Positions 1-8,007 of a stretch of DNA of 35,628 bases are shown here, one piece after another; within the stretch, counting starts at the first letter, position 1, and the number at the start of each line of letters is the position of its first letter. The position numbers and the translations under genes are program-made. The stretch is taken from positions 428 to 36,055 of the forward strand of contig PFPL01000048.1 of NCBI GenBank assembly GCA_002793035.1. The letters are read 5' to 3'. Origin of the DNA: Candidatus Magasanikbacteria bacterium CG_4_10_14_0_2_um_filter_33_14. Lineage in GTDB: Bacteria; Patescibacteriota; Patescibacteriia; Magasanikbacterales; UBA922. The notes below the pieces were generated by a model, which saw nothing but the letters and a program-made list of their open reading frames with translations, ran no database searches and was not told the DNA's origin.

Positions 1-3000
1 TCTCTTGGTAGTGATAATTATGCTATCTTATCTAACAAAGTAGATGATTATGGAACTATTGATACTTTTAACATTAGTTCAAGTGGTATAATCAATATCA
101 CACCTTTAGACAGCTACATTTATGATTCTTATGATGGAGATTCTGCTCAAATTACTAATGTGGGTACGGGTATTTATGCAATTGGTTATCAAGGTGCTGG
201 AGGTGTTTTAAATTTATCAACTAAAAATATTTCTTCAGCAGGTGTGATTAGTAGTTCATTTATAGCCAATGATACTCTGAATGGTGGAGGTGTTAAAGAT
301 CCTAAAATTATACAAGTTCGTGATGATATATATGTTTATTCGTATAGTTCTTCAAATTATAGTGGTTATGGGCCTACGACTTATTTTTCTTCTGCTAGAA
401 TAAGTAACAATGGTACTTTGCTTGAATCAAAAATTGATTCATTTAATTTAGCTGTGTATTCTTTAAATTATATTTCTGAACCTCAGTATGGTTTGTTAAA
501 AATTTCTGATGGTGTATTCGCCATAATTTATGGTTCTGGTGCGTACCAATCTCCTGGTATTTTGGCTACTTATTCTGTGGATACTAATGGTATCATAACT
601 TTGGTTGATAGTTATTCTTTAGGAACTTATAAAATGACGCCTAATTTAACCAAAGTAAATGGTAGTTCCAATATATTTGCATTATCATATCAAAGTAGTA
701 ATAATGTAAATGTTTCTACTATAACTATTGATGATAATGGTGACATTGGTATTACTTTTATAGATACTTATTCTTATTATTATAATGGTATACCAACAGG
801 ATATACTTCTCATTATCATGAGAAACTTCTGTATGTTCGTGATAATATTTATGTTTTATCTTTTGATAGATCTGAGACATTTTATTATTATCGTTACAGT
901 GGATTAAATTTAATAAGTATTGAAATAGAAAGTAATGGAAACATTGTTAATGCTAATAATGGCGCTAACGCTGTTGTTTCTTTAATTAGTGATTATAATC
1001 TTACGAATAGTAGCAACTATTATGTAAATCATGCTGTTTCTATAGAAAAAATATCTGGCAGTCAGATTGCTGTTGCTTATACCAATTTTACAGGCACTTC
1101 ATATTTGGTTACTTACACTGTAAATTCTAATGGTACATTTAGTTCACATGGTGGTATAACTTTGGCCACTGATAGTGGTAGAAATTTTTCTGATATAGAG
1201 TATTTGGCCGAAAAAACTTTTGTAATTTCTTACACTAAATCTAGCCAGTGTATATTGGATAGTTATGATTTTAGTTTAGATGGAGTAATTGATTCAAATA
1301 CAGTTGATACTTATACTTATGATAATTATGGTAGTGGTGGATCAAATGTTATTAAAATTAGTGGTGATATTTATGCTATTTTGCATGAGACAGAAGACAG
1401 CGCCCCTGCTTTAACGACACTTAATGTTTCTTCAACACCTTTGTATTCTACCGATAATCCAAGTATAGAATCTTCGGTGACAGAAGATTTTAGTGTAGAC
1501 TCTTGGGATGGTTTTACAGAAACAACAAACAAAGATGGTGGAGAAATATATTATCAGATTTCAGACAATGGTACGGATTGGTATTATTGGAATAATACTA
1601 GTTGGGTAGAAGCAACTACTTCTAGCCAATCAAATATTGCAACAGTTGTAAGTACAAATATATCAACTTTTACAACTAGTACCAATGGTATCTCTGTTAA
1701 AGCCTTGTTATCAAGTGATGGAAGTCAAAAAGTTGCTTTGGACAATATTGATATACCTTTTACGCGTACTATTACAGGATATGCTAGTAATTTACCAACA
1801 ATTTCTGCGACATCAAGTGGATTTTTGTATGTACCCTCTGTATATTCATGGAGAGGTTTTTCCCATACTGTATCTACAACAAGTCCTGGAGATGTATATT
1901 ATCAATTATCAAATGATGATGGGGTCACTTGGCAGTATTGGGATGGTAGTGCTTGGGTAGAAGCAATAGATGCTGATAATTATAATACAGTATCAGAAGT
2001 AGATACAAATATAGAAGAGTTTGATGCTACAAGTAAAAAAATATCTTTTAGAGCATTTTTAAAATCTGATACTATCCAGCAGGTTGAATTGGATGATGTC
2101 ACTGTTACTTTCAATATTGAGCCTGCTGATGAATATACAACAAATCTGTGGCATTTTGATGATACGGGTACTTCAGCTTTTGTGGATTCTATTGGGAATT
2201 ATCATATAAGTAAATATAGTAGTGCCACACAAGATGAAATTGGAAAATTTGATTCTGCTGGTAAAAGTGTTTACTATTTATCAAATGCTTCTAACCTTCC
2301 TACATTACCAAGTAATTTTACTGTAGAGATGTGGGTAAAAGTAGGTAGTACATATAGTAGAGGTTATAATTTTTTGAATGGTTTTTATGTTTCTAATCAA
2401 CCTGCCAATACGGGGGGCTATTCATTGACGAGTTATAATGGTTCTTTGGCCTTTACTTTAAATAAAAACGGCCCATCAGTAAGTGCAAGTAGTGTTTTGT
2501 CTCAAAATACTTGGACACATGTTGCTGTTACCTATGATGGCAGTTATATTCGTCTTTATGTAAATGGTGTTTATAAAGCTGCAACATATTTTGTAGGGAC
2601 TATATATAACAATTATGGTAGAATTTATATTGGTGAAGCATGTAGCACTTCTTATCCTTGTTATATAGATGAAATGAGAATCTCTAATATTGCTCGTTGG
2701 ACAAGTACAAGTGGATTTATTGTACCTACTACAGCTTATGCCGGTGAGGCTACTTATGAGACATCTAATCCATCAGTGACAGTAGTTTCAAGTACTAGTT
2801 ATACCGCTAGTAGTTTGGGAAGTATTGTAGAAACTGCCAGTAAAGATGGTGGAGAAATATATTATCAGCTTTCAGATGATGCTGGTAGTACTTGGAAATA
2901 TTGGAATGGCTCTTCTTGGGCAACTGCTGGGAGTACTGATTATAATACAGCTATTGATATAAGTAATAATTTGTCTGTATTTTCTACAAGTACAGGGCAG

Positions 3001-3453
3001 ATAGCTATAAAAGCCTTCTTATCTAGTGATGGCACTCAAAATGTTAGACTAGATGATATAAAATTTTTGTTTGAAACAGCTACTGGTGTTGAGGGTGGAA
3101 GTGGTGCAGGTTCTGGTGGTGGTTTTGCTACTTCGACTTACTTTGTTTCTTCCGCTTTTGATATGGGTGACAATTCTCCAGTACAATTTCTTGATTGGGA
3201 CCAAGATCTTAGCTCATGTAATGATTGTGCTATCAAGATACAAGTAAGTACTGCTCCTGATAGTAGTGGTAGTCCTGGTACTTGGACAGATTGGTATGGA
3301 TTGTACAGTGTTGACCAATATTTCACAGATTATTTCGGTAGTATTATCCCACGTTATTTGAATGGTCGTCGTTGGGTGCGTTATCGTGTAGAGCTTTTGG
3401 GTGATGGTACTAGTACTCCTATTTTGAATGAAATTAGATTGAATTATAAATAA
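1..3453 (+). CDS. Secreted surface protein with propeller-like repeats, LamG domain and three repeated modules (5' end outside window)
   Basis: The reading frame is open from base 1 to a TAA stop, giving 1150 visible residues; the true start lies upstream. Residues 1 to about 475 hold roughly nine repeats of about 50 residues with a pattern like 'DIYAI.Y ... NG.I', which suggests beta-propeller blades. Then come two about 105-residue modules (about 484-590 and 597-706) sharing 'GGEIYYQ.S..G..W.YW', a LamG/concanavalin-like domain (about 713-905, with 'NTWTHVAVTYDG' and 'LYVNG'), a third copy of the module (about 919-1025), a Gly/Ser linker and a C-terminal beta domain of about 100 residues. 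It precedes pilin-type genes in the same direction, so it may be a pilus-associated adhesin; its own N-terminus, which could carry a pilin-type signal, is missing. Domain types are recognised by pattern; ligand and function are inference. Confidence 0.8.
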   Translation, partial: SLGSDNYAILSNKVDDYGTIDTFNISSSGIINITPLDSYIYDSYDGDSAQITNVGTGIYAIGYQGAGGVLNLSTKNISSAGVISSSFIANDTLNGGGVKDPKIIQVRDDIYVYSYSSSNYSGYGPTTYFSSARISNNGTLLESKIDSFNLAVYSLNYISEPQYGLLKISDGVFAIIYGSGAYQSPGILATYSVDTNGIITLVDSYSLGTYKMTPNLTKVNGSSNIFALSYQSSNNVNVSTITIDDNGDIGITFIDTYSYYYNGIPTGYTSHYHEKLLYVRDNIYVLSFDRSETFYYYRYSGLNLISIEIESNGNIVNANNGANAVVSLISDYNLTNSSNYYVNHAVSIEKISGSQIAVAYTNFTGTSYLVTYTVNSNGTFSSHGGITLATDSGRNFSDIEYLAEKTFVISYTKSSQCILDSYDFSLDGVIDSNTVDTYTYDNYGSGGSNVIKISGDIYAILHETEDSAPALTTLNVSSTPLYSTDNPSIESSVTEDFSVDSWDGFTETTNKDGGEIYYQISDNGTDWYYWNNTSWVEATTSSQSNIATVVSTNISTFTTSTNGISVKALLSSDGSQKVALDNIDIPFTRTITGYASNLPTISATSSGFLYVPSVYSWRGFSHTVSTTSPGDVYYQLSNDDGVTWQYWDGSAWVEAIDADNYNTVSEVDTNIEEFDATSKKISFRAFLKSDTIQQVELDDVTVTFNIEPADEYTTNLWHFDDTGTSAFVDSIGNYHISKYSSATQDEIGKFDSAGKSVYYLSNASNLPTLPSNFTVEMWVKVGSTYSRGYNFLNGFYVSNQPANTGGYSLTSYNGSLAFTLNKNGPSVSASSVLSQNTWTHVAVTYDGSYIRLYVNGVYKAATYFVGTIYNNYGRIYIGEACSTSYPCYIDEMRISNIARWTSTSGFIVPTTAYAGEATYETSNPSVTVVSSTSYTASSLGSIVETASKDGGEIYYQLSDDAGSTWKYWNGSSWATAGSTDYNTAIDISNNLSVFSTSTGQIAIKAFLSSDGTQNVRLDDIKFLFETATGVEGGSGAGSGGGFATSTYFVSSAFDMGDNSPVQFLDWDQDLSSCNDCAIKIQVSTAPDSSGSPGTWTDWYGLYSVDQYFTDYFGSIIPRYLNGRRWVRYRVELLGDGTSTPILNEIRLNYK
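1531..2868 (+). repeat. Near-identical DNA in two modules of the LamG protein (outer bounds of the pair)
   Basis: Bases 1531-1557 and 2842-2868 are identical over 27 bases, and the match continues for about 8 more bases with one mismatch. The two stretches encode the 'KDGGEIYYQ' core of modules 1 and 3. Module 2 (about 1885-1910) is more diverged. Identity at codon third positions suggests recent duplication or gene conversion rather than only protein-level constraint. Confidence 0.7.
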
Positions 3454-3467
3454 ACATATTAGTTTAT

Positions 3468-3482
3468 TCCGCCCAAGGCGGA
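3468..3482. repeat. Short palindrome TCCGCC-CAA-GGCGGA
   Basis: A perfect 6-bp GC-rich stem with a 3-base loop lies in the 67-base gap between the LamG gene stop and the pseudopilin start. It stands out from the AT-rich surroundings. No U-run follows, so it is not a standard terminator. It may be a copy of a dispersed small palindromic element, or an mRNA processing or stability hairpin. Confidence 0.6.
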
Positions 3483-3520
3483 CAAGAAAGTTGAAAGTTT
3501 GTAAAGTTATAAAGTTTTTT

Positions 3521-4036
3521 ATGAATAAAAAGGGCTTCACAATTATGGAAACGCTGATCTATGTAGCGATAGTAGCTTTAGTTTCTACTGGTCTTGCCAA
3601 ATTTTCTACGTCTATTACAGCCACTAGAAATAAAAGCTATGTGGTTCAAGAAGTTCACGCTAATATGCGAGATGCAATCACTCTGATTAGCAAAAAAATC
3701 CAAGAAGCCAATGCTATAAATGTTGCTAACTCTACTTTTGATAGTGACCCTGGTGTGTTATCTCTCTCTATGGCTAGTAGTACAATAAATCCAACAATTA
3801 TTTCACTAAGTCAAGATGATGGTATTTTGCAGATTACAGAGGGCACTTCTGACCCAATTTATATTACAACAAATGAAGTGCAGGTGAAAAACTTACAATT
3901 TAGTGATATATCTGTTGCTGATGTTAGCAAAACGGTAGAGTTTGCTTTGACTATAGATTACAATAGTGGTACGGATAGTAGTAGAGATTTTACTTTTACA
4001 CAAAGTGAAAGTAGTTTGGCTAGTATTAGAAATTAG
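3521..4036 (+). CDS. Type IV pilin-like (pseudopilin) protein
   Basis: The 171-residue protein begins MNKKGFTIMETLIYV, a class III prepilin signal: basic leader, Gly5 before the cleavage site, Phe at +1 and Glu at +5, followed by a hydrophobic helix to about residue 28. A prepilin peptidase would cut after Gly5. The rest is a Ser/Thr/Asp-rich globular region without cysteines. An upstream TTG at 3491 is in frame, but the ATG at 3521 puts the signal at the very N-terminus, as the family requires, so I chose it. No Shine-Dalgarno is seen; T-rich DNA precedes the ATG. It sits between the LamG protein and a PilX-like gene, so it is probably a minor pseudopilin (PilV/PilW/GspJ-like role, not resolvable here). 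Confidence 0.85.
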   Translation: MNKKGFTIMETLIYVAIVALVSTGLAKFSTSITATRNKSYVVQEVHANMRDAITLISKKIQEANAINVANSTFDSDPGVLSLSMASSTINPTIISLSQDDGILQITEGTSDPIYITTNEVQVKNLQFSDISVADVSKTVEFALTIDYNSGTDSSRDFTFTQSESSLASIRN

Positions 4037-4058
4037 GTGAATTAAGAATTTAAAAAGT

Positions 4059-4451
4059 ATGTTTTTGAAAATAAAAAACAACAAGAGAGGAATAATGGCT
4101 ATCATGATGGTACTTATTATTGGTGCCACGGCTTTGATTTTGGCTCTTAGTTCTGTGAAACTTGTAGTCAATGATTCTCAAATGAGTTTTACAAACAAAA
4201 AAGGTGGTGAAGCTTTTAGTGTTGCCGAAGGTTGTTTGGAAGAAAGTCTTAGACAAATAAGAATTAATACTTCGTACACAGGTGAAACTTTGAATTTGAG
4301 TACGGGATCGTGTATAATAGACGTAGCAATCGATGGTGATGATAGAATTGTAACAATTACTGGTGTAGTAGATGAATATACACAAAGACTTCAGGCGAAT
4401 ATAACATTGAGTGGAAATGTAATTACATTAAATAGTCGTCGAGAAATATAA
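4059..4451 (+). CDS. PilX-like single-pass membrane protein
   Basis: This 130-residue protein has a short basic N-terminus ('KIKNNKRG'), one hydrophobic helix (about residues 11-33), then 'GGEAFSVAEGCLEESLRQI', resembling the helix after the membrane segment in PilX-type minor pilin accessory proteins ('A.EG.EEAL' pattern). The remainder is a small beta-rich domain with two cysteines (in GCLEE and GSCII). It lies 22 bases after the pseudopilin and 18 bases before the PilM-like gene, consistent with one operon. The N-terminus lacks the classical pilin GFT-E motif, which is also typical of PilX-family proteins. The family assignment is by pattern and position. Confidence 0.65.
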   Translation: MFLKIKNNKRGIMAIMMVLIIGATALILALSSVKLVVNDSQMSFTNKKGGEAFSVAEGCLEESLRQIRINTSYTGETLNLSTGSCIIDVAIDGDDRIVTITGVVDEYTQRLQANITLSGNVITLNSRREI

Positions 4452-4469
4452 TTTTATAATTTTTTTCAC

Positions 4470-6221
4470 ATGTCTAAAAAGGAGAATTTTGTAGGCTTAG
4501 ATATCGCTGATCATACTATAGAGATTTTGGAAATTACAGGTTCTGGTAAGAAACCTACTTTGAGTTTGAAAAATAGATTAGAAGTAGAATCAGGTATTAT
4601 AGAGTGGGGGAGAATAAAAGATCCAAAAAGATTGGCAGATTTGTTTGCAAAACTTTTTTCTATTTCAGCTCAAAAACAAATTAGTAAGGAAAATGTTTTG
4701 GTAAGTTTGCCAGATTCTTTGGTTTATGTTCATATTTTTCATTTGCCACCTCATAGCAAGAGAGAAAGAGAAAAATTATTATTGAAAGAATTGCAAAGTA
4801 TTGTTCCAGAAAAGTTGGATAATATATTGTATAGTTATCAAATTTTTTCAGAAGAAAAAGATGTGGTAAAAGGTATGCTTGTAGCTATGCCGAAGGATGC
4901 GGCTGTAGAATGGTTCGATTTTTTCAAAAAAAATAAAATAAATGTAGAATTTTTGGACATAGAGCCTGTTGCTTTACGTCGTGCTGTTTTTTATAATCAA
5001 AAAAATGAAAAAATATGTTTGGTAGATATTGGGGCACAGTCTACTTCTGTTAATATTTTGAACAAGGAAAGGTTTTATTTTTCTTACAATACTCATATTG
5101 CAGGTGACTATTTTACAAGAGAGATTTCCAATAAATTAAATTTAAATTTGGCAGAGGCAGAAAAAGAAAAAATTAAAAATGGTTTAAATGGTAGTGACAA
5201 AGAAATAAATACTATAGTACAGGGAGCTATAGACAGGTTGATAGTAGATATAAAAAATATAATAGAAGTAAATGACGATAAAGAACATAAATTAGTTAAG
5301 ATTGTTTTGGTGGGTGGTGCTAGTCAGACTGCTGGTTTGGTAGAATATTTACAATCTCATTTTGAAATTCCTGTCTCACTTTTTACTTTGGAAAAGTCTT
5401 TCAAAACAAATGACGTTGAGTATATAGAAGCTTTTGGTTTGGCACTTCGTTCTTTTGATAAAAAAGAATATAGTGATGAACCAGTCATTACAGAAAAACA
5501 AATAGGACAAAAGAATGGAGCCTATAAACTGCTGAAAAAAGATGAATCTGACTATATTAGAAATCTTGATGAACATTTCGATGTAGTGGGTGTTTCTCCA
5601 GAGGTAAATTTTGATAGATATAATCCGGACACAAAGAAAGTGAGTCGTACTATTTGGTTATTGGCATTTTTGTTTATATCTATTTTGTTATTGTTAGGTG
5701 CTTTCTTTTTTCGGGAGAATAATAGAAAATCACGTCAGATTGAAAGTTTGAAAAGTAGTCAAAATTTTACAGATGTGGTACAATATAGACTACAAGATTT
5801 GAGTATTCAGGTACCTGTGGCTGTTTCGGCTACAGAGTATAATAAAAACAGAGTAAGAGCTAAGATCTTTTCAGATATTATACTCAAGATTGATTTGCTA
5901 GATAATCAAAACAATGAAAATTCAATATCGCAAGCTTCAAAAGCAAGGGCTCTAAAACAAGTTTCTTCTTCTGAAGAATTATATCCGTTTCACGTAGAAA
6001 AGATTGATAACAAAGACGAATTGATTTATAAGTGGCTTATTTTTTCTAATCTAGATATTAAGAACATGACGATAGAAAAAATAAATACTTTGAATACAAA
6101 TAGAATTCCTTATTTATTTGAAAGTCTCAACATTGTATCAGTCGAGGTTACCAGTAATCCTAATGTATATATGATGAATGTGGACGTGAAGGTGTCTAGT
6201 AATCAAGATTTAAATATTTAA
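4470..6221 (+). CDS. pilM: PilM-like pilus assembly ATPase-fold protein with C-terminal membrane/periplasmic extension
   Basis: Residues 1 to about 330 have the actin/FtsA-like fold of PilM: 'FVGLDIADHTIEILEI' near the start, 'CLVDIGAQSTSVNI' at about 183-196 and 'IVLVGGASQTAGLVEYL' at about 277-293 are the nucleotide-binding segments. PilM normally ends at about 350 residues and is cytoplasmic. Here a linker leads to one membrane helix (about 394-415) and about 165 further residues with a coiled-coil-like start. This is the topology of PilN (cytoplasmic tail, membrane helix, periplasmic domain), so the gene may be a PilM-PilN-like fusion. No separate pilN is visible. It is flanked by pilin genes. 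The ATG at 4470 places the first nucleotide-binding strand correctly; there is no Shine-Dalgarno. Confidence 0.8.
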   Translation: MSKKENFVGLDIADHTIEILEITGSGKKPTLSLKNRLEVESGIIEWGRIKDPKRLADLFAKLFSISAQKQISKENVLVSLPDSLVYVHIFHLPPHSKREREKLLLKELQSIVPEKLDNILYSYQIFSEEKDVVKGMLVAMPKDAAVEWFDFFKKNKINVEFLDIEPVALRRAVFYNQKNEKICLVDIGAQSTSVNILNKERFYFSYNTHIAGDYFTREISNKLNLNLAEAEKEKIKNGLNGSDKEINTIVQGAIDRLIVDIKNIIEVNDDKEHKLVKIVLVGGASQTAGLVEYLQSHFEIPVSLFTLEKSFKTNDVEYIEAFGLALRSFDKKEYSDEPVITEKQIGQKNGAYKLLKKDESDYIRNLDEHFDVVGVSPEVNFDRYNPDTKKVSRTIWLLAFLFISILLLLGAFFFRENNRKSRQIESLKSSQNFTDVVQYRLQDLSIQVPVAVSATEYNKNRVRAKIFSDIILKIDLLDNQNNENSISQASKARALKQVSSSEELYPFHVEKIDNKDELIYKWLIFSNLDIKNMTIEKINTLNTNRIPYLFESLNIVSVEVTSNPNVYMMNVDVKVSSNQDLNI

Positions 6222-6237
6222 TTTATAAAAAAAGCAT

Positions 6238-6723
6238 ATGGCAAAGAAAGGTTTTACTTTGATAGAGTTACTTATAGTGATTTCTATCATTGCAATTTTA
6301 GCATCAGTTGTTTTTGTGGCACTTGATCCACTAAAGCGTTTTCAAGATGCTAGGGACTCAAGTCGTTGGGCAGATATTTCTGCTGTAGTCTCAGCAATAA
6401 AAGTTTATCAGGTAGATAATTCTGGAAACTATCCTTCTGCTATCACTAGTATGACTAGCGGAACAGTGTATATGATAGGTACTGGGACTACTGGATGTGA
6501 TGATAATGCTTGTGATGTTACAATTGGTGGAGATACAAATTGTGTAGATTTGGCTGATCTTGTTACTGGGGGATATTTAGGTGAAGTCCCTGTTAGTCCA
6601 AACGGTGTTTCTACATGGTCTGATGATACTACAGGTTATGTTTTGACTAGGTATGCTACAGGTATCGTCAAGGTTCAAGCCTGTGAGTCTGAAAATAGTG
6701 AAAGTATTTCAATTTCTAAGTAG
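6238..6723 (+). CDS. Type IV pilin, probably a major pilin
   Basis: The 161-residue product starts MAKKGFTLIELLIVISII, a textbook class III prepilin signal: cleavage after Gly5, Phe +1, Glu +5, and a 20-residue hydrophobic helix. A C-terminal domain follows with 'DSSRWADISAVVSAIKVYQ', a Pro-Ser-containing loop and several cysteines (GCDDNACD, NCVD, QACES) that could form disulfides. The size and motif fit major pilins and GspG-like pseudopilins. It starts 16 bases after the PilM-like stop and ends about 75 bases before a terminator, so it is the last gene of the pilus cluster visible here. Confidence 0.88.
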   Translation: MAKKGFTLIELLIVISIIAILASVVFVALDPLKRFQDARDSSRWADISAVVSAIKVYQVDNSGNYPSAITSMTSGTVYMIGTGTTGCDDNACDVTIGGDTNCVDLADLVTGGYLGEVPVSPNGVSTWSDDTTGYVLTRYATGIVKVQACESENSESISISK

Positions 6724-6796
6724 TTTTTATACTGTGGTAAATATTTATTAAGACAAATATCGCCATATGCCTGTCTTCTTTAAAATTTTTATCCAT

Positions 6797-6825
6797 AAAA
6801 AGCTAGTTTTATCTAGCTTTTTTAT
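6797..6825 (+). terminator. Intrinsic terminator of the pilus cluster
   Basis: A 10-bp perfect stem (AAAAAGCTAG with CTAGCTTTTT) around the loop TTTTAT is followed by a T-run. It lies between the pilin stop and the next start codon. Confidence 0.85.
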
Positions 6826-6837
6826 GTTTTGTTTTTT

Positions 6838-7998
6838 ATGAAAGATAACTTAAATAATAAAAAAATATTTGATACTTTTATTGTGATTTTTTTTATTGTA
6901 TCTACTATCCTTTTTTTGTTATTTTCTTGGTTATTATTGGAAAGAAATACAAATATTTTTTCTCAAAAGTATAATAATTATTTTGGACAAGTAAGTTTGA
7001 ATTATAGTGTACAAATTTCCAAAGAATTGAAAAAAGAGTTTGACGATGTTTTTGTTAGAATGGAACATTTTTTAGATCATTTGACAGTAAATGATGATTC
7101 TGTTTTTCAATGTCAATCACTTTATGAAGGTAATGATAACTTTTTAGGTTGGTATGTGTATAACTCAGAAGGTTCAATAGTTTGTGATAGCTCTAATTTA
7201 AACAATAATTTACAGCAATTAGAAATATATGATAATGATTTTCTGACTAAAAGTCAAAAAGATTTTTGGTTTTCACCTTCTTTTGATGAAAATAATAGAA
7301 CTTTATTAAAAATTTACAAAAGTTTATATGATGTAAATGGGTCAAAAATTGCTAGTTTAGTTTTGATAATGGATTTGGAAAATTTTTCTAAGAATTATTT
7401 TGTAGAAGATGGATTATGGTATGGAACTAGTTTTAATATTGTTTCTAATAAAGGTCAAATAGTTTGGTCAGGGGACAAAGATCTTATTAATCAGAATATT
7501 GAAGGAAAATATATTCGAAACATTTTTTCTAATTTTAGTGATGCTTTAAATGTCTTGCAAAAAGCACGTACTGGTAAAATTGGTTTTGAAATTTTTGATT
7601 ATTTAGCGCAAAAACAGATTGCTTCTTATTTCAAAGTACCTATAAGTGATGGATATTATTGGTCAATCATAGCTTATACACCTGCTAAATTTGTACAATC
7701 AGAAATTTTAGTAGATTATACTCAGAATGGTTATATTTTCTTTTATGTTGTCGCTTTTTTATTGGTTGTTTTTCTTTTGGTGTTATATTTTTTCTTTAGA
7801 AGAAATCTTCAATTACAAATAGAAAATAATCAAACAAAAAGGGAAATGATAGAAGAAGCAAAAAAATTTAAAATGTCTGAAATAAAATTAAATAAAACTG
7901 TAGAAGAACTTGAAAAAGTAAATTCTACTATGGTAGATAGAGAATTAAAAATGATAGAATTAAAAAATAGTTTAAAAAACAAAGGAAAGAAAAAATAG
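6838..7998 (+). CDS. Membrane sensor protein with Cache-like extracellular domain and coiled coil, no kinase domain
   Basis: The protein has 386 residues from the ATG at 6838 (a TTG three codons upstream is in frame but less likely). One membrane helix lies at about 14-33 and a second at about 300-322. Between them is an about 260-residue extracellular domain of Cache type, with aromatic-rich segments such as 'FLGWYVYNSEGSIVC' and 'GYYWSIIAYTP'. The cytoplasmic tail is a Lys/Glu-rich coiled coil ending at the stop ('VDRELKMIELKNSL'). HAMP, PAS and kinase domains are absent. The next gene, 9 bases downstream, is a full histidine kinase, so this may be a ligand-sensing partner or a kinase that lost its catalytic end. 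No Shine-Dalgarno; six T precede the ATG. Confidence 0.75.
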   Translation: MKDNLNNKKIFDTFIVIFFIVSTILFLLFSWLLLERNTNIFSQKYNNYFGQVSLNYSVQISKELKKEFDDVFVRMEHFLDHLTVNDDSVFQCQSLYEGNDNFLGWYVYNSEGSIVCDSSNLNNNLQQLEIYDNDFLTKSQKDFWFSPSFDENNRTLLKIYKSLYDVNGSKIASLVLIMDLENFSKNYFVEDGLWYGTSFNIVSNKGQIVWSGDKDLINQNIEGKYIRNIFSNFSDALNVLQKARTGKIGFEIFDYLAQKQIASYFKVPISDGYYWSIIAYTPAKFVQSEILVDYTQNGYIFFYVVAFLLVVFLLVLYFFFRRNLQLQIENNQTKREMIEEAKKFKMSEIKLNKTVEELEKVNSTMVDRELKMIELKNSLKNKGKKK

Positions 7999-8007
7999 TT
8001 TTATATT

